Part shown: positions 55,701-61,287 of the stretch, piece by piece
How the letters are laid out: each line of letters begins with the position of its first letter
How positions within the stretch are numbered: position 1 is the stretch's first letter
NCBI RefSeq assembly: GCF_003347635.1
Contig: NZ_QDFY01000006.1
Span: 124,001-188,000 of the forward strand
Reading direction: 5' to 3'
DNA from: Sphingosinicella terrae
Lineage (GTDB): Bacteria; Pseudomonadota; Alphaproteobacteria; Sphingomonadales; Sphingomonadaceae
Length of the DNA: 64,000 nt
Notes under the pieces: generated by a model
The model's input: only the letters and a program-made list of their open reading frames with translations
Told to the model about the DNA's origin: nothing
Database searches by the model: none
Program-made: the position numbers and the translations under genes

Positions 55701-55701
55701 T
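40780..55701 (-). CDS. giant autotransporter adhesin-like protein, 4973 residues
   Basis: One uninterrupted frame encodes a type V secreted protein. Residues 1-40 are an extended signal peptide (Arg-rich start, SALVLLGLPSFAHA). The passenger, about 41-4685, is a right-handed beta-helix made of autotransporter-associated beta-strand repeats (pattern LVKTGAGTLxLTGANSYTGGTTIxAGTLxxG, dozens of copies). It also has five copies of a longer module containing a FWDG block. The C-terminal 290 residues are an autotransporter barrel ending in NAGFRMQF with terminal Phe. Such proteins reach the outer membrane through Sec and Bam and display the passenger for adhesion or biofilm. There are exactly six Cys, at 1182, 1205, 1391, 1410, 4497 and 4515. 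No protease motif is visible. An orphan response regulator is encoded upstream. Long open frames on the other strand are shadows. Confidence 0.95.
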   Translation of the reverse strand: MVRVSRDPRGVNARTRWRPLLSGTSVSALVLLGLPSFAHAQNANRYWDANSTAPGAGGAGTWDTTSLRWSTDGIGTGGLYDRPWQNAQLDNAIFAGTAGIVNLSVPITVHNITFDSANYTLTGNTLTLAGTTPTITVNSGTSTISSVIAGTQGLTKAGAGTISLTGVNTFTGGVVVNAGGLSVDSDAALGNGANTVTLNDGASFAATGALSTSRQVVLNGAITFSGAGVGSALISGTGTLSLFRGVTMSNDANTYTGTTITNAPGTAGTVWFTSVRNTGLASSLGAGGEILLRGANIYTGDGDTTDRTFRLQPSANAAVTLANAGTGTLALTGTMSLEGGPRGISFAANSGDLDLSGTLSGTNTATVTFTGLGTARRITLGEANTYTGANSIGAVTLEVSSLADRGAASSLGTNGNTGAGLADIQIDNGVLDYTGDGDISNRTWALSNSSSVLNNGLGGLVLTGAAQFNAGATMDTLTLGGSFAGENSFSGDLTGSGRLVMNGAGTWVISGANSFTGGITVENGTLRIGSASALGVTTDVTVNGGTLDLDGYDLSLTSIAGSGGVLALGSANLTVNLGTGVDRTYSGSITGTGSFTKLGAGNLTLTGASSYTGVTTIGGGILSLDFAATSDGPTDNLISDQSALFMSGGELRVTGGPGENNSQTFDGLTITGGNNIIRATGTAANLTLDLGAITRSAGLANFVLPGAGAITTSNADGALGGWATVNGTDYAKVEGGNIVAFTSTDYVNSDDASTWAADQILSDAGGSADSAYFGTVGSNVQIGGLQYTANADSTVEIAPGATLGIDGTIIVAPSVATGTQLITDGSITGSSGGGVLGVQQNGAGIFEIASQIVDNTGTIGFTKAGAGRVVLSGSNTYTGATTIAQGTLSVNSIENGGTASAIGQSASDASNLVIQGATLEYTGGTTISDRGFTLARSGSTTSGTISVFDAAANLTFGGQVTSSDGAGLTKTGDGTLTLTNAGNDYTGITRIEAGVLATDNLANGGITSGIGAASSDSANLVLLNGSTLRYTGGNVEIDRGFTVESGAGRIDVSAGATTLTVGGVILGGGNLEKYGDGTLVLTGANLHAGTVVQEGILRAGGTDVFGSPTGAMTVNAGGILDLADNDNRIGALNGDGDVTLGSLVTTTLTIGGANSTGTGFTGTISGAGNVTHTNGTQVMAGCGNSYTGVTTITGALGGSVLATDCIRDGGEDSGIGASGSDASNLVIQNSGILNYTAVATNQVTDRGFTLAAGFGYIQVADAGTVLEFTGDFTGPGALIKRGAGTLVLSGANGSTGETRVEAGVLRSGSDEAFNNGRRLLMSNVASASFDLNGFDATFGALDGGGAIGGNITLGGATLTVANIENRTYGGTISGSGSLVKTGAGNQGLVSCGSSYTGSTTINSGTLFASCLTDGLTNSSIGASSNDASNLVLNGGALQYTGTGDSTDRQFTLGGSARINASGTGALAFTSTAAVTLTGPGARTLTLGGTNTGDNVLASQLTDTDGGGITSLTKAEAGTWRLSNADSTYTGVTSILGGVLSVDKLADGGLASSIGRSTLNAANLVIGSGSTLRYTGAGDSTNRLFTLQTGVSFIESSGTGAIAFTNTGTMGFQGNGARVFALGGTNTGANIMGVSITNGTGGATTLAKNDTGNWYLTGNSTYSGDTNINAGTLFIGNGGNTGSITSAIVNVTGFGALGFNRSDTVTYAGLIQGSGGVTQAGAGTTILTGDNLYAGGTTISAGTLQLGNGGASGAIVGDVANSGTLAFNRNNAYAFAGTITGTGTIAQIGTGTTTLTAANTAGATTISAGTLNVNGALTTQTVAMTGTSTLNVNATMGAAAGGTAIFAGDTGASTINVASGVTLRAAGDLGGGGDVVNIAGTLNTGAGAFLLGAGNDTFIVSGGLVGRIDGGAGTDGLQVDGTLFRVLDSANVTGFESLTKNDIAVLILTGDHSFANGTTVTGGTLQIGDGTATGTLAGDVANSSALRFNRAGTSTYAGVISGTGVVQHNGSGTTIFTGSNSYTGATNVNAGTLLVNGNQSGATGLVSVASGATLGGAGTTGGSVTIANGGTLAPGSNGVGALTINGNLALGDTSQLDFQFGQANVPGGLLNDIVNVGGDLTLDGTINVTESAGGNFGPGIYRIFNYGGTLNDQGLQLGAMPGGSSVQLQTSVAGQVNLVNSAGLAFSFWDGDAGPKLDGVINGGSGAWHLAGTDNNWTGADGAVNAAYADGSMAIFAGTAGTVNVDNGLGAVTASGLQFATNGYQIAGDDLTLVGSQATIRVGDGTAAGSGYTATIDAALIGDSQLVKTDAGTLILTGANSYTGGTLISGGVLSVANDSFLGDAAGVITLDGGTLQLTGASAPTTHSYALGASGGSIDVTDAAASAGILNGLSGNGGLTKLGAGSLTLAADNSYAGGTTISGGTLRIGAGGTTGSIVGDVVNNGTLNFNRSDAHSFAGSITGTGGVTIFSTGVTTLTGNSNYGGTTTLGNLSTNLRIAEGAIVTSGGATSLGRSTLTIDGANTVFSTTSVNGTASGAGSSIVSVTNGGTLRVTAGDLSMRAAGTSIQVNVSGANSLADISGGVLGTAVVNSPFSMTIGTGGTLRTAGASQIGSATSTTNPIAVAITGAGSNWTSTGSLLMTAGDFTVDQGGVATFASATFGSAPQAASLQVSGADSSFATTGDLVIGSGTGTGVLTLTDGGHVTVGGTLTLAEDAGATGILNIGGAEGAAAAASGVFDAATLGLGSATSRLNFNHTDPGYVFATVLTGTGNVNQTAGTTILTGLNTYSGLTTVDGGTLLVNGDQSSAMGQTDVASGATLGGIGRIGGDVILADGAFLAPGDVSGPGTLTINGNLSLAGTSRLLYDFGESNVVGGPLNDLVVVGGDLDLAGTIDVTVTPGGSFDVGVYRVISYGGALTGSGLAVGGAPAGSSPIVQTSVGGQVNLVNTAGLTLNFWDGEGAPGKFDGFINGGDGIWQNSAGNDNWADVTGALNGPFNDGEFAIFSAAAGTVTVDNILGPVTALGMQFVSDGYVIAGGDVALLGLQSVIRVGDGTADGLDYTATIASALTGSSQLVKTDLGTLVLTGTNSYTGGTLIDVGTLRISSDANLGDAAGGLILDGGTLNTTANIVSARSVTLTGTGTFLTDAGTSLEFTGALTGSGNLIKDGAGTLALNDTSNHSGTTSVLAGNLIVNGDLSQATGLTSVAAGSTLGGRGIIGGDVIVADGGTLAPGTSPGTLTINGGLTLGAGSNLSYEFGQANVAGGSLNDLVVVGGDLRLDGTINVSVATGGSFGPGIYRVFNYGGTLTDAGLALGTLPGGSQVSVQTSIAGQINLVNTAGLTLSFWDGDAGPKNNSLVDGGNGTWRVGGGSINWTDADGTVNADYAQETFAIFSGATGTVSIDDAGGDVLASGLQFASDAYLLTGDRLTLTGSSAIVQVGDGSAAGAGYTATIAAELAGSAALVKTDAGTLILAGTNSYGGGTTINGGTVRISADSNLGDAAGGVILDEGTLNSTADMVSARAVTLAGQGTFLIDGNTELALSGLLSGAGALVKDGAGSLVLTADNIHAGGTVIAGGTLQIGDGGTSGSIRGNVANDGALVFDRSDALTFAGAISGSGTLRQAGTGTTILTGANLYAGGTAIGSGTLQIGDGGTTGSILGDVANDGTLAFNRSDSVTFSGTVTGTGSVVKDGAGTLILSGANSYSGSTWALAGTLLVNGDQSGATGLTSVASDATLAGAGIIGGDVVVADGARLAPGAGGAGTLTINGSLSLASAAQVDMDFGAANAVGSAFNDLVDVEGDLILDGTLNVTVPPGGAFGIGLFRIANYGGTLTDNGLALGTLPAGAEVSVQTSVANQVNLINTGGATLNFWDGAAGPKLNGEVDGGDGVWQAASGNDNWADATGAVNAGYDDGAFAIFTGTAGTVTVDNSLGAVTASGLQFAADGYTIAGDALTLAAPESVIRVGDGTAGGAGYTATIASAITGTARLVKTDLGTLLLSGANSHSGGTAINGGTLRIASDVHLGAAAGGLSFDGGTLNTTADLRSARAVELAGTGTFLTDAGTTLTLGGAVTGAGSLTKSGTGTLVLAGTGSYSGATSVNAGALLVNGDYADSTGATSISSGASLGGTGTIGGDVTLAAGATLTPGAGGAGTLTIAGDLTIASDAQLDFEFGQANVAGGALNDLVNVGGDLILDGTINVTVPGGGPFEAGIYRVFNYGGALTDNGLVVGTLPGGGSATVQTSIAGQVNLVNSAGLEINFWDGGAGRRDDGVVQGGDGVWQNGDASQNWTDASGRVNAPYGNGSFAIFGGTGGTVTVDNGLGQVVAGGLQFAAGDYVIEGDALALTGPQATIRVGDGSAAGADFVATIESAISGEAQLVKTDAGTLILAGINSYGGGTLIRSGTVQISSDSNLGAAEGDITLEGGTLATSADLSSGRDLVMAGAGTISTAGGTIFTLSGSLSGSGALNKSGEGTLLLTGDSSDYGGSTDVEGTLVVNGTLCGDVNVLDGARLEGTGTVCTTVNAGTVASGNSIGTLTVDGRYTGVDGVLEVEAELGGDASAADRLVVTGGTAGTTEVVVINVGGAGAQTVEGIKIVDVTGGASDGTFALRGDYVFEGSQAVIAGAFGYRLFKGGVSTPTDGDWYLRSALLDGSGEPQGPLFQPGVPLYESYGETLRLLNGLPTLQERAGNRRWSGFTASGIGLWSRMEATRHRPDAAVSTSATDLNASTWSLQVGLDAPLLDETAGTLVAGMNVRYGQADGRVRSQFGNGTLDTQGYGIGATLTWYGSGGFYADAQAQMSWYYSDLESDLLGSLVEDNDGAGEAFSLEVGQRLPLGGSLSLTPQAQIVYSGVRFDRFSDPADAIVSSDGAESLRGRFGLSLDHQRSWQRSSGDTARTHFYGIVNLDHEMLDGTRIDVSGTPLLRREERLWGEVGIGGSFSWQDGRYALFSEISAETALSRFGESNTLRANAGFRMQF
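42800..49250. repeat. five degenerate long modules inside the autotransporter gene
   Basis: The module reads, in protein order: NGDxSxATGxTSVASGATLGGxGxIGGDV, LAPGxxGxGTLTINGxLxL, LNDLVxVGGDLxLDGTINVT, GxYRVFNYGGTLTDxGLxLG, FWDG, NWTDADGAVNA, FAIFxGTAGTVTVDN, SVIRVGDGTAxG. FWDG anchors are at about residues 2184, 2951, 3341, 3864 and 4252, so spacings differ (about 390 residues in the shortest, 767 in the longest). The DNA copies are diverged, not identical. Confidence 0.85.
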
Positions 55702-55785
55702 CTTCTTTCCCCTTCGGATTCGGGCAGGAACGACCCGTCGCCGGCACGATCGGGCCGGTCTGCAGAATTGACGGGTTGAGAGGCG

Positions 55786-55801
55786 GGCGCAGCGCTGCGC
55801 C
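55786..55801. repeat. perfect 16-bp palindrome in the autotransporter leader
   Basis: GGCGCAGCGCTGCGCC, 85 bases upstream of the start codon. In RNA it would form a stem in the 5' leader. Confidence 0.6.
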
Positions 55802-55885
55802 TCAGCCGATCGGGCGGGATCATTTGCCCGGAACCTACGCCCACTGGATACACTACCCCCTGCACATCGACTTTCGAGGCTAGAC

Positions 55886-55904
55886 GAAACGACGTTGTCG
55901 TTTC
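55886..55904. promoter_or_regulatory. inverted repeat, candidate operator
   Basis: GAAACGAC and GTCGTTTC separated by GTT, about 185-200 bases upstream of the autotransporter start. A TTGAAA that could be a -35 box overlaps its end on the minus strand. Confidence 0.45.
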
Positions 55905-55962
55905 AAGTAGTCTCTAATAGTCCAATCACTAACTCGCTGTATTTACGATGATCCCAGAAAAT

Positions 55963-55982
55963 GATTTATCAAATATTTACAG
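55963..55982 (-). promoter_or_regulatory. candidate response-regulator direct repeat
   Basis: On the minus strand, TGTAAATAT and TGATAAATC lie 10 bases apart. OmpR/PhoB-type regulators bind such direct repeats with 10-11 bp phasing. A similar repeat lies near the regulator's own gene (57208-57227). Confidence 0.3.
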
Positions 55983-56170
55983 TCTTTGGTCGATCGTTTC
56001 TATCCAGATACGTTTAGTTCTGACTAAAACTGACGAATCCCAACCAAGTCCGACACTCGGTCGGTCTGAGCTATTCATGCGAGAGCGTCGCCTTCACGGC
56101 ACGCGGGTTCATGCCGGCAACGGCGCGACCTGACGGATGGAGGCGGTAGAATGGGCCTGCGGCGGCGGCG

Positions 56171-56890
56171 TCAATTCGGCGGGCGTCGGCGTTCCCGGCG
56201 CAGCGGAGCCGAGAAGAGATAGCCTTGGCCATGCACCGTCTGGATCGGTGCGGAATCGCCGGTGTCCCTCTCGATCTTCCGCCGCAGACGACGGACCAGC
56301 GCGTCGAGGCTCTGGTCGGCGGCCTTGCCCTCGCGATAGCCGAGCTCGGCGCGAAGATCGTGACGGGGAGCGGCACGCCCGGGCTGCAGGACCAGCCGCT
56401 GGAAGAAGGCCTGCTCCGTGGCGGTGAGCTTCACCGATTTCCCGTCGGGTGACTGGAGGCGCCATTGGGCCGCATCGAAATACCAGGCGACGGGCGTCGG
56501 TGCGGGCGAGGGGTGCAGCGGCGGTTCCCCGCGGACGAGGCGCCGCGCGAGGCTGCGCGTCGCCTCGGCGAGCTCATCGCCGTCGACCGGCTTTGCGAAA
56601 TAGAGATCGGCGCCGCTGCGGAACCCGTCGATCCGGTCGCGCGCGCTCTCCTCCTTGCCGAGCAGGATGATTCCCGCATCGCCGCGGCTGCGCAACCAGG
56701 AGGCGACCTGGAGCCCGTTCTCGTCGGGCAAGCCGATGTCGATGATGGCGATGTCGTAGCCGTCCATCGCCATCCCGCGGTAGAATTCGAGCGCGCATTC
56801 GGCCGCGTCGGTGACGAAGCCGTCTTGCCGGAGCGACCGGACGAGGGGCTCGCGAGCGATCGGATCCTCATCGACGACGATCACGCGCAT
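56171..56890 (-). CDS. OmpR-type response regulator, orphan
   Basis: A 239-residue two-component regulator. The receiver (1-118) has acidic D7/E8, the phosphoryl acceptor D51 in IIDIGLPDENG and Lys in YFAKPVDG. The usual Thr/Ser switch position is Gly (ILLGKEES), which is unusual. The winged-helix DNA-binding domain (about 140-235) has LTATEQAFFQRLVLQPG, SLDALVRRLRRKIE and IQTVHGQGYLFS. No sensor kinase is adjacent. It lies upstream of the autotransporter on the same strand with a 469-base gap, so it is a candidate regulator of it. The start at 56890 fits the MRVIVVDED beginning. Confidence 0.9.
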   Translation of the reverse strand: MRVIVVDEDPIAREPLVRSLRQDGFVTDAAECALEFYRGMAMDGYDIAIIDIGLPDENGLQVASWLRSRGDAGIILLGKEESARDRIDGFRSGADLYFAKPVDGDELAEATRSLARRLVRGEPPLHPSPAPTPVAWYFDAAQWRLQSPDGKSVKLTATEQAFFQRLVLQPGRAAPRHDLRAELGYREGKAADQSLDALVRRLRRKIERDTGDSAPIQTVHGQGYLFSAPLRRERRRPPN

Positions 56891-57308
56891 CGGCGTCGGC
56901 CCACCCGTCCCCGCTCGGCGCCTGGCACGGCGGATCCCGGCCCACGCACCCCGCAAGAGGGGCGTTCCATGAGGCCAAACGCAAACCGCACCCCCATACG
57001 CACCCCCTGGCGAACCGCGGCCACGAGCCGGGCTTGCCAGCCCGCATCGCGAATGCCTCACGGCCGATCACCGGTGCGGCGGACTGACTGCGTTGCAGCC
57101 CCAGGCGCCGCGCCGGACGATCACCACCCGTCCTGGGATATTCATCGTTAAAGTTCGGTAGCGCAACATTCGGTAATTACCGTATTCCCCCGCGATATTC
57201 CCCGGAAATTGTAAAAGATTGTAAATTGGCGCGGCGCCGGGCCTTCCCGACAGGCGCGCTTCGTCGCCGCGTACCTCGCGATGCCCGCCGAAGGGCCTTT
57301 TCGAGGGA
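56891..57308. other. intergenic region between nadB and the response regulator
   Basis: I see no gene here. The half next to nadB is AT-richer and carries a perfect 12-bp palindrome CGGTAATTACCG (57171-57182), two TTCGGTA copies 15 bases apart (57154-57160 and 57169-57175), and a 10-bp direct repeat at 57208-57227. A possible minus-strand promoter is TTGCGC, about 16-17 bases, GAATAT near 57140-57168. The regulator is probably transcribed from here. Confidence 0.5.
57208..57227 (+). promoter_or_regulatory. 10-bp direct repeat, candidate regulator site
   Basis: ATTGTAAAAG followed at once by ATTGTAAATT. Two TGTAAA half sites 10 bp apart match the geometry used by OmpR-family regulators, whose gene starts about 320 bases away. 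Confidence 0.35.
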
Positions 57309-58898
57309 TCAGGGCGCCAGCACCGTGTCGCCCGCTTCGGCCAGCGTCTCGGGAAAATCGAGCGTGTAATGGAGGCCGCGGCTCTCCTTGCGGTGGAGGG
57401 CGGAGCGGACGATGAGCCCGGCGGTCTGGAGGAGGTTCCTGAGCTCGACCAGGTCCGGCGTCACCCGGAAATGGCCGTAATAGTCGCCGACCTCCTCGGC
57501 CAGCATCCGGATCCGGTGCTGGGCGCGCTCGAGCCGCTTGGTGGTGCGCACGATGCCGACATAGTTCCACATGAAGCGGCGTATCTCGGTCCAGTTCTGC
57601 TTGATCACCACCTCCTCGTCGGAGTCGGTGACCCGGCTCTCGTCCCACGGCCGGATCGGCGGCGGCGGCGCCAGATCGTCCCACTGGTCCGCGATATGCC
57701 GGGCCGCCGCCTCGCCGAAGACGAAGCATTCGAGCAGCGAGTTGGAGGCGAGGCGATTGGCGCCGTGCAGGCCGGACTGGCTGACCTCGCCGACCGCATA
57801 GAGGCCGGGCAGGTCGGTGCGGCCGTCCAGATCCACGACCACGCCGCCACAGGTATAATGCTGCGCCGGCACCACCGGGATCGGCTGGCGGGTGATGTCG
57901 ATGCCCAGTTCCTGCAGCCGGGCGTGGATGTTGGGGAAATGGCCCCGCACGAAATCGGGCGGGGCGTGGCTGATGTCGAGATGGACGAAGTCGAGGCCGA
58001 GCCGCTTGATCTCGTGGTCTATGGCGCGGGCGACGACGTCGCGCGGCGCCAGCTCGGCGCGGGGATCGAAGTCCGGCATGAAGCGGTGGCCGGTCTCCGG
58101 GATCAGCAGCCGTCCGCCCTCGCCCCGCACCGCCTCGGTGATCAGGAAGTTCTTGACCTCGAGATTGTAGAGGCAGGTCGGGTGGAACTGCATGAACTCC
58201 ATGTTGGAGACGCGGCAGCCCGCCCGCCACGCCATCGCGATGCCGTCCCCGGTCGCGCCGCGCGGCGCCGTCGAGAAGAGGTAGACGCGGCCGGCGCCGC
58301 CGGTGGCGAGGATCGTCGCCCGGGCGGTGAAGGTCTCGACGATGCCCGACGCCCGGTCGAGCGCGTAGACGCCCCAGACATGGCCGTCGCCGGAATAGCG
58401 CTCGCCGTGGCGGCTGGTGACGAGGTCGATCGCGACTCGGTCCGGAAGCAAGGTGATGTTCGGATTGGCCGCCGCGGCGCGCTCGAGCGCCTGCTGCACG
58501 GCCCGGCCGGTGGCGTCGTCGACATGGACGATGCGGCGATGGCTGTGGCCGCCCTCCCGGGTCAGATGCCAGCCATTGGCGTCGGGGGCGACGTTGAACG
58601 GGACGCCGAGCTCGGCCAGCCGCTCGATCGCCGCCGGGGCATTCTCGACGACGAACTCGACCGTGGCGCGGTTGTTGAGGCCGGCGCCGGCGATCATCGT
58701 ATCCTCGACATGGCTCTCGAACGTGTCGCCGGGCTCGAGCACCGCCGCGATCCCGCCCTGCGCCCAGGCGGTCGAGCCGTCGGAAAGGCCGGCCTTGGCG
58801 AGCACGCCGACCCGGAAGCGCTGGGCGAGGTTGATCGCCGCGGTCAGCCCGGCGGCGCCCGAGCCGATGACGATGACGTCGAAGGCGTGGTGCGGCAT
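57309..58898 (-). CDS. nadB: L-aspartate oxidase
   Basis: A 529-residue flavoenzyme that oxidises L-aspartate to iminoaspartate, the first committed step of de novo NAD synthesis from aspartate. Motifs: FAD-binding DVIVIGSGAAGLTAAINLA, STAWAQGGIAAVL, EFMQFHPTCLYN, ITEAVRGEGGRL with the active-site Arg, HYTCGGVVVDLDGRT and the GANRLASNSLLECFVFG block. The C-terminal helical domain is complete. nadA and nadC are not adjacent. The window also holds kynureninase, so both routes touching NAD/tryptophan are represented. Confidence 0.97.
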   Translation of the reverse strand: MPHHAFDVIVIGSGAAGLTAAINLAQRFRVGVLAKAGLSDGSTAWAQGGIAAVLEPGDTFESHVEDTMIAGAGLNNRATVEFVVENAPAAIERLAELGVPFNVAPDANGWHLTREGGHSHRRIVHVDDATGRAVQQALERAAAANPNITLLPDRVAIDLVTSRHGERYSGDGHVWGVYALDRASGIVETFTARATILATGGAGRVYLFSTAPRGATGDGIAMAWRAGCRVSNMEFMQFHPTCLYNLEVKNFLITEAVRGEGGRLLIPETGHRFMPDFDPRAELAPRDVVARAIDHEIKRLGLDFVHLDISHAPPDFVRGHFPNIHARLQELGIDITRQPIPVVPAQHYTCGGVVVDLDGRTDLPGLYAVGEVSQSGLHGANRLASNSLLECFVFGEAAARHIADQWDDLAPPPPIRPWDESRVTDSDEEVVIKQNWTEIRRFMWNYVGIVRTTKRLERAQHRIRMLAEEVGDYYGHFRVTPDLVELRNLLQTAGLIVRSALHRKESRGLHYTLDFPETLAEAGDTVLAP

Positions 58899-58985
58899 TT
58901 CAGGCCCGGGCTTTCGGCAGCGAGGGGAGTCGTGAGCCGGTGACGAGTCTTCCAGGCGCGCGGACGCGCGCCCCCTCCCCTTGAT

Positions 58986-59007
58986 CCCCTCCCCTCAAGG
59001 GGAGGGG
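58986..59007. terminator. repeat-type hairpin after the ABC ATPase gene
   Basis: A perfect 9-bp stem CCCCTCCCC / GGGGAGGGG with loop TCAA lies 14 bases beyond the ABC ATPase stop, preceded by a partial copy of the same core. It belongs to the dispersed repeat family at 35416 and 61063. Confidence 0.6.
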
Positions 59008-59020
59008 CGGCTGCGGCGGT

Positions 59021-59950
<930 letters not shown>

Positions 59951-60006
59951 GGCCGGAGGCATAGCGGCCTTGGCCGCCGCCGGGAAGCGCCGGGCGACGC
60001 CGGCGG

Positions 60007-60321
60007 TCAGGCGGCGGAGCGTATCCCCCGCGCCGGCGCCAGGCTCGCCCAGCGGAACAGAGGCAGGCTCTCGATCGAATCGTCCTCGTCCGGATGGGCC
60101 GCCGCGAACTCCATCTCGACCTCCTGCCAGAGCACGTCGAGCAGCCCGGACAGCTCGCGGATGTGCGGGACGTCGTGGCGGCGAACGTGCCGGTATTTCT
60201 CGGTGAGCAGCGACACCTCGGCGAGGATCAGCCGCGCCAGCTCGCCATGGGTGTCGAGCGAGGGGATATTCTCATAGGCTTCGAACGCCTGCGCCCGCAG
60301 CAACCCGTCTGACACGTTCAT
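60007..60321 (-). CDS. small conserved hypothetical protein
   Basis: A 104-residue soluble protein without Cys, mostly helical: AFEAYENIPSLDTHGELARLILAEVSLLTEKYRHVRRHDVPHIRELSGLLDVLWQEVEMEFA, then an acidic DEDD segment and a short tail. Its ATG overlaps the stop of the upstream 193-residue gene (ATGA), so the pair is cotranslated. No family recognised. Conserved-looking charged helix pattern and normal codon use support a real gene. Confidence 0.75.
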   Translation of the reverse strand: MNVSDGLLRAQAFEAYENIPSLDTHGELARLILAEVSLLTEKYRHVRRHDVPHIRELSGLLDVLWQEVEMEFAAAHPDEDDSIESLPLFRWASLAPARGIRSAA

Positions 60322-60899
60322 CGCACCACTCCGTCGATGACGGCGTCGAGCGGGGGCCAGCCCGCCGCGGCGCCGGACAAGAGATAGAAGGCCAGGCCGC
60401 CGAGCAGGAGCAGGACGAGCACCAGGCCGGCGGCGATCAGGCGGGAGCCCGACGCGCGGGGCTCCGGATCGTCGAGCAGGATCTGGGTCGGCTCGAGCTC
60501 GAGCGGGGCGGGCGGTCGCTCCTGCGCCGCCGGATCCGCCGCCGGCCGCGCCAGTTCCACCCATTCCGGACGGGGCGCGAGACGCGGGCCGTGGACGCCG
60601 GCGACCAGGGTCAGCTTCTCGCGGGCGAGGGCGCGGCCCTGCGCTTCCACCTCCGCCCGCGCCGCCGACAGGGGGCCGTCCGCGACCGGCAGATCGTCGA
60701 GGAACTCGCCGAGCCGCCGGTCGAGCCCCATCAGCTCGTCCACCGCCTCGATCGCGGCGCGGCGATCCCGGCGCTCCATCGCCAGCTGCAGCCTCACCAC
60801 CTTGATCGCGCTCGCCCGCATCAGCAGCAGGCCCTGCGCCAGCTCATCGCTGCCGACCGACCTCGCCCCTGCGGCCGCCGCCACGGCTTCACTCGCCAT
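60318..60899 (-). CDS. hypothetical protein with C-terminal membrane anchor
   Basis: A 193-residue protein. Residues 15-100 form an alpha-helical domain (LAQGLLLMRASAIKVVRLQLAMERRDRRAAIEAVDELMGLDRRLGEFLDDL), followed by a Pro/Glu-rich linker and one transmembrane helix (about 154-175, LIAAGLVLVLLLLGGLAFYLLSG) near the C-terminus. The bulk would face the cytosol as a tail-anchored protein. It overlaps the 104-residue gene by four bases. I do not recognise a family; the pairing suggests joint function. Confidence 0.75.
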   Translation of the reverse strand: MASEAVAAAAGARSVGSDELAQGLLLMRASAIKVVRLQLAMERRDRRAAIEAVDELMGLDRRLGEFLDDLPVADGPLSAARAEVEAQGRALAREKLTLVAGVHGPRLAPRPEWVELARPAADPAAQERPPAPLELEPTQILLDDPEPRASGSRLIAAGLVLVLLLLGGLAFYLLSGAAAGWPPLDAVIDGVVR

Positions 60900-61287
60900 C
60901 CCACTCGCTCCCGCACACCGGCCGCCAACACTCCGGCGGCCGCGGAGATGGTTAATCCCAAGCGCGAACGGGAGAAATCCCCACCGGGTCGATATGCGGC
61001 CGGAACGTTGCGAAGGTGCGACGAGGGCGGGATTTGGGCTGTCAAAGGCGCCCCAATCAAGCCCTCCCCTTGATGGGGAGGATCGGCTGGATCCAACGGT
61101 CCGTCCGGGGGACGGACCGCCAGCCGATGGTGGGGTGGAGGTTACACGGGCACAGCGTGGGTCGTGGAGGCCACCCCGCCCCTAACCCCTCCCCATCAAG
61201 GGGAGGGGGACAAGTTCGAAGGGAGGGGAGAAACTCCCTTCGCCAAAGCCGATTGTCCGGGCTTGGCCGCATTGCTAGAGCCGGGCC
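60900..61287. other. 388-base intergenic region dominated by a composite repeat
   Basis: No gene is seen. The first 160 bases carry nothing distinct beyond probable promoter DNA for the divergent genes. Most of the rest is the palindromic repeat element at 61062-61208. Confidence 0.6.
61062..61208. repeat. composite palindromic repeat element, copy A
   Basis: Nested symmetry over about 147 bases. The outer hairpins are CCTCCCC-TTGAT-GGGGAGG (61063-61081) and CCCCTCCCC-ATCAA-GGGGAGGGG (61186-61208), which are reverse complements of each other. Inside is a 9-bp stem ATCGGCTGG / CCAGCCGAT (61082-61090 with 61120-61128), enclosing a 9-bp stem CGGTCCGTC / GACGGACCG. Then come GGTGGGGTGG and CCACCCCGCC arms. 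The layout recalls BIME or REP elements of other bacteria. Confidence 0.75.

Larger units (their letters stand above)
55702..56170. other. AT-rich regulatory region upstream of the autotransporter
   Basis: No gene is convincing in these 469 bases. Bases 55880-56060 are strikingly AT-rich compared with the window. It holds a perfect 16-bp palindrome at 55786-55801, a perfect inverted repeat at 55886-55904, a direct repeat at 55963-55982 and an inverted repeat TTTAGT / ACTAAA at 56013-56028. The autotransporter promoter must lie here, but no -35/-10 pair stands out. Confidence 0.6.

Noticed and set aside
40780-55701. Horizontal transfer of the autotransporter by a mobile element
   Set aside because: Slightly different composition and an AT-rich flank are seen, but there is no integrase, tRNA, att site or insertion sequence at either border.
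55948-56133. 61-codon frame in the AT-rich intergenic region
   Set aside because: No ribosome site, composition follows the AT-rich island, and no homology pattern; treated as regulatory DNA.
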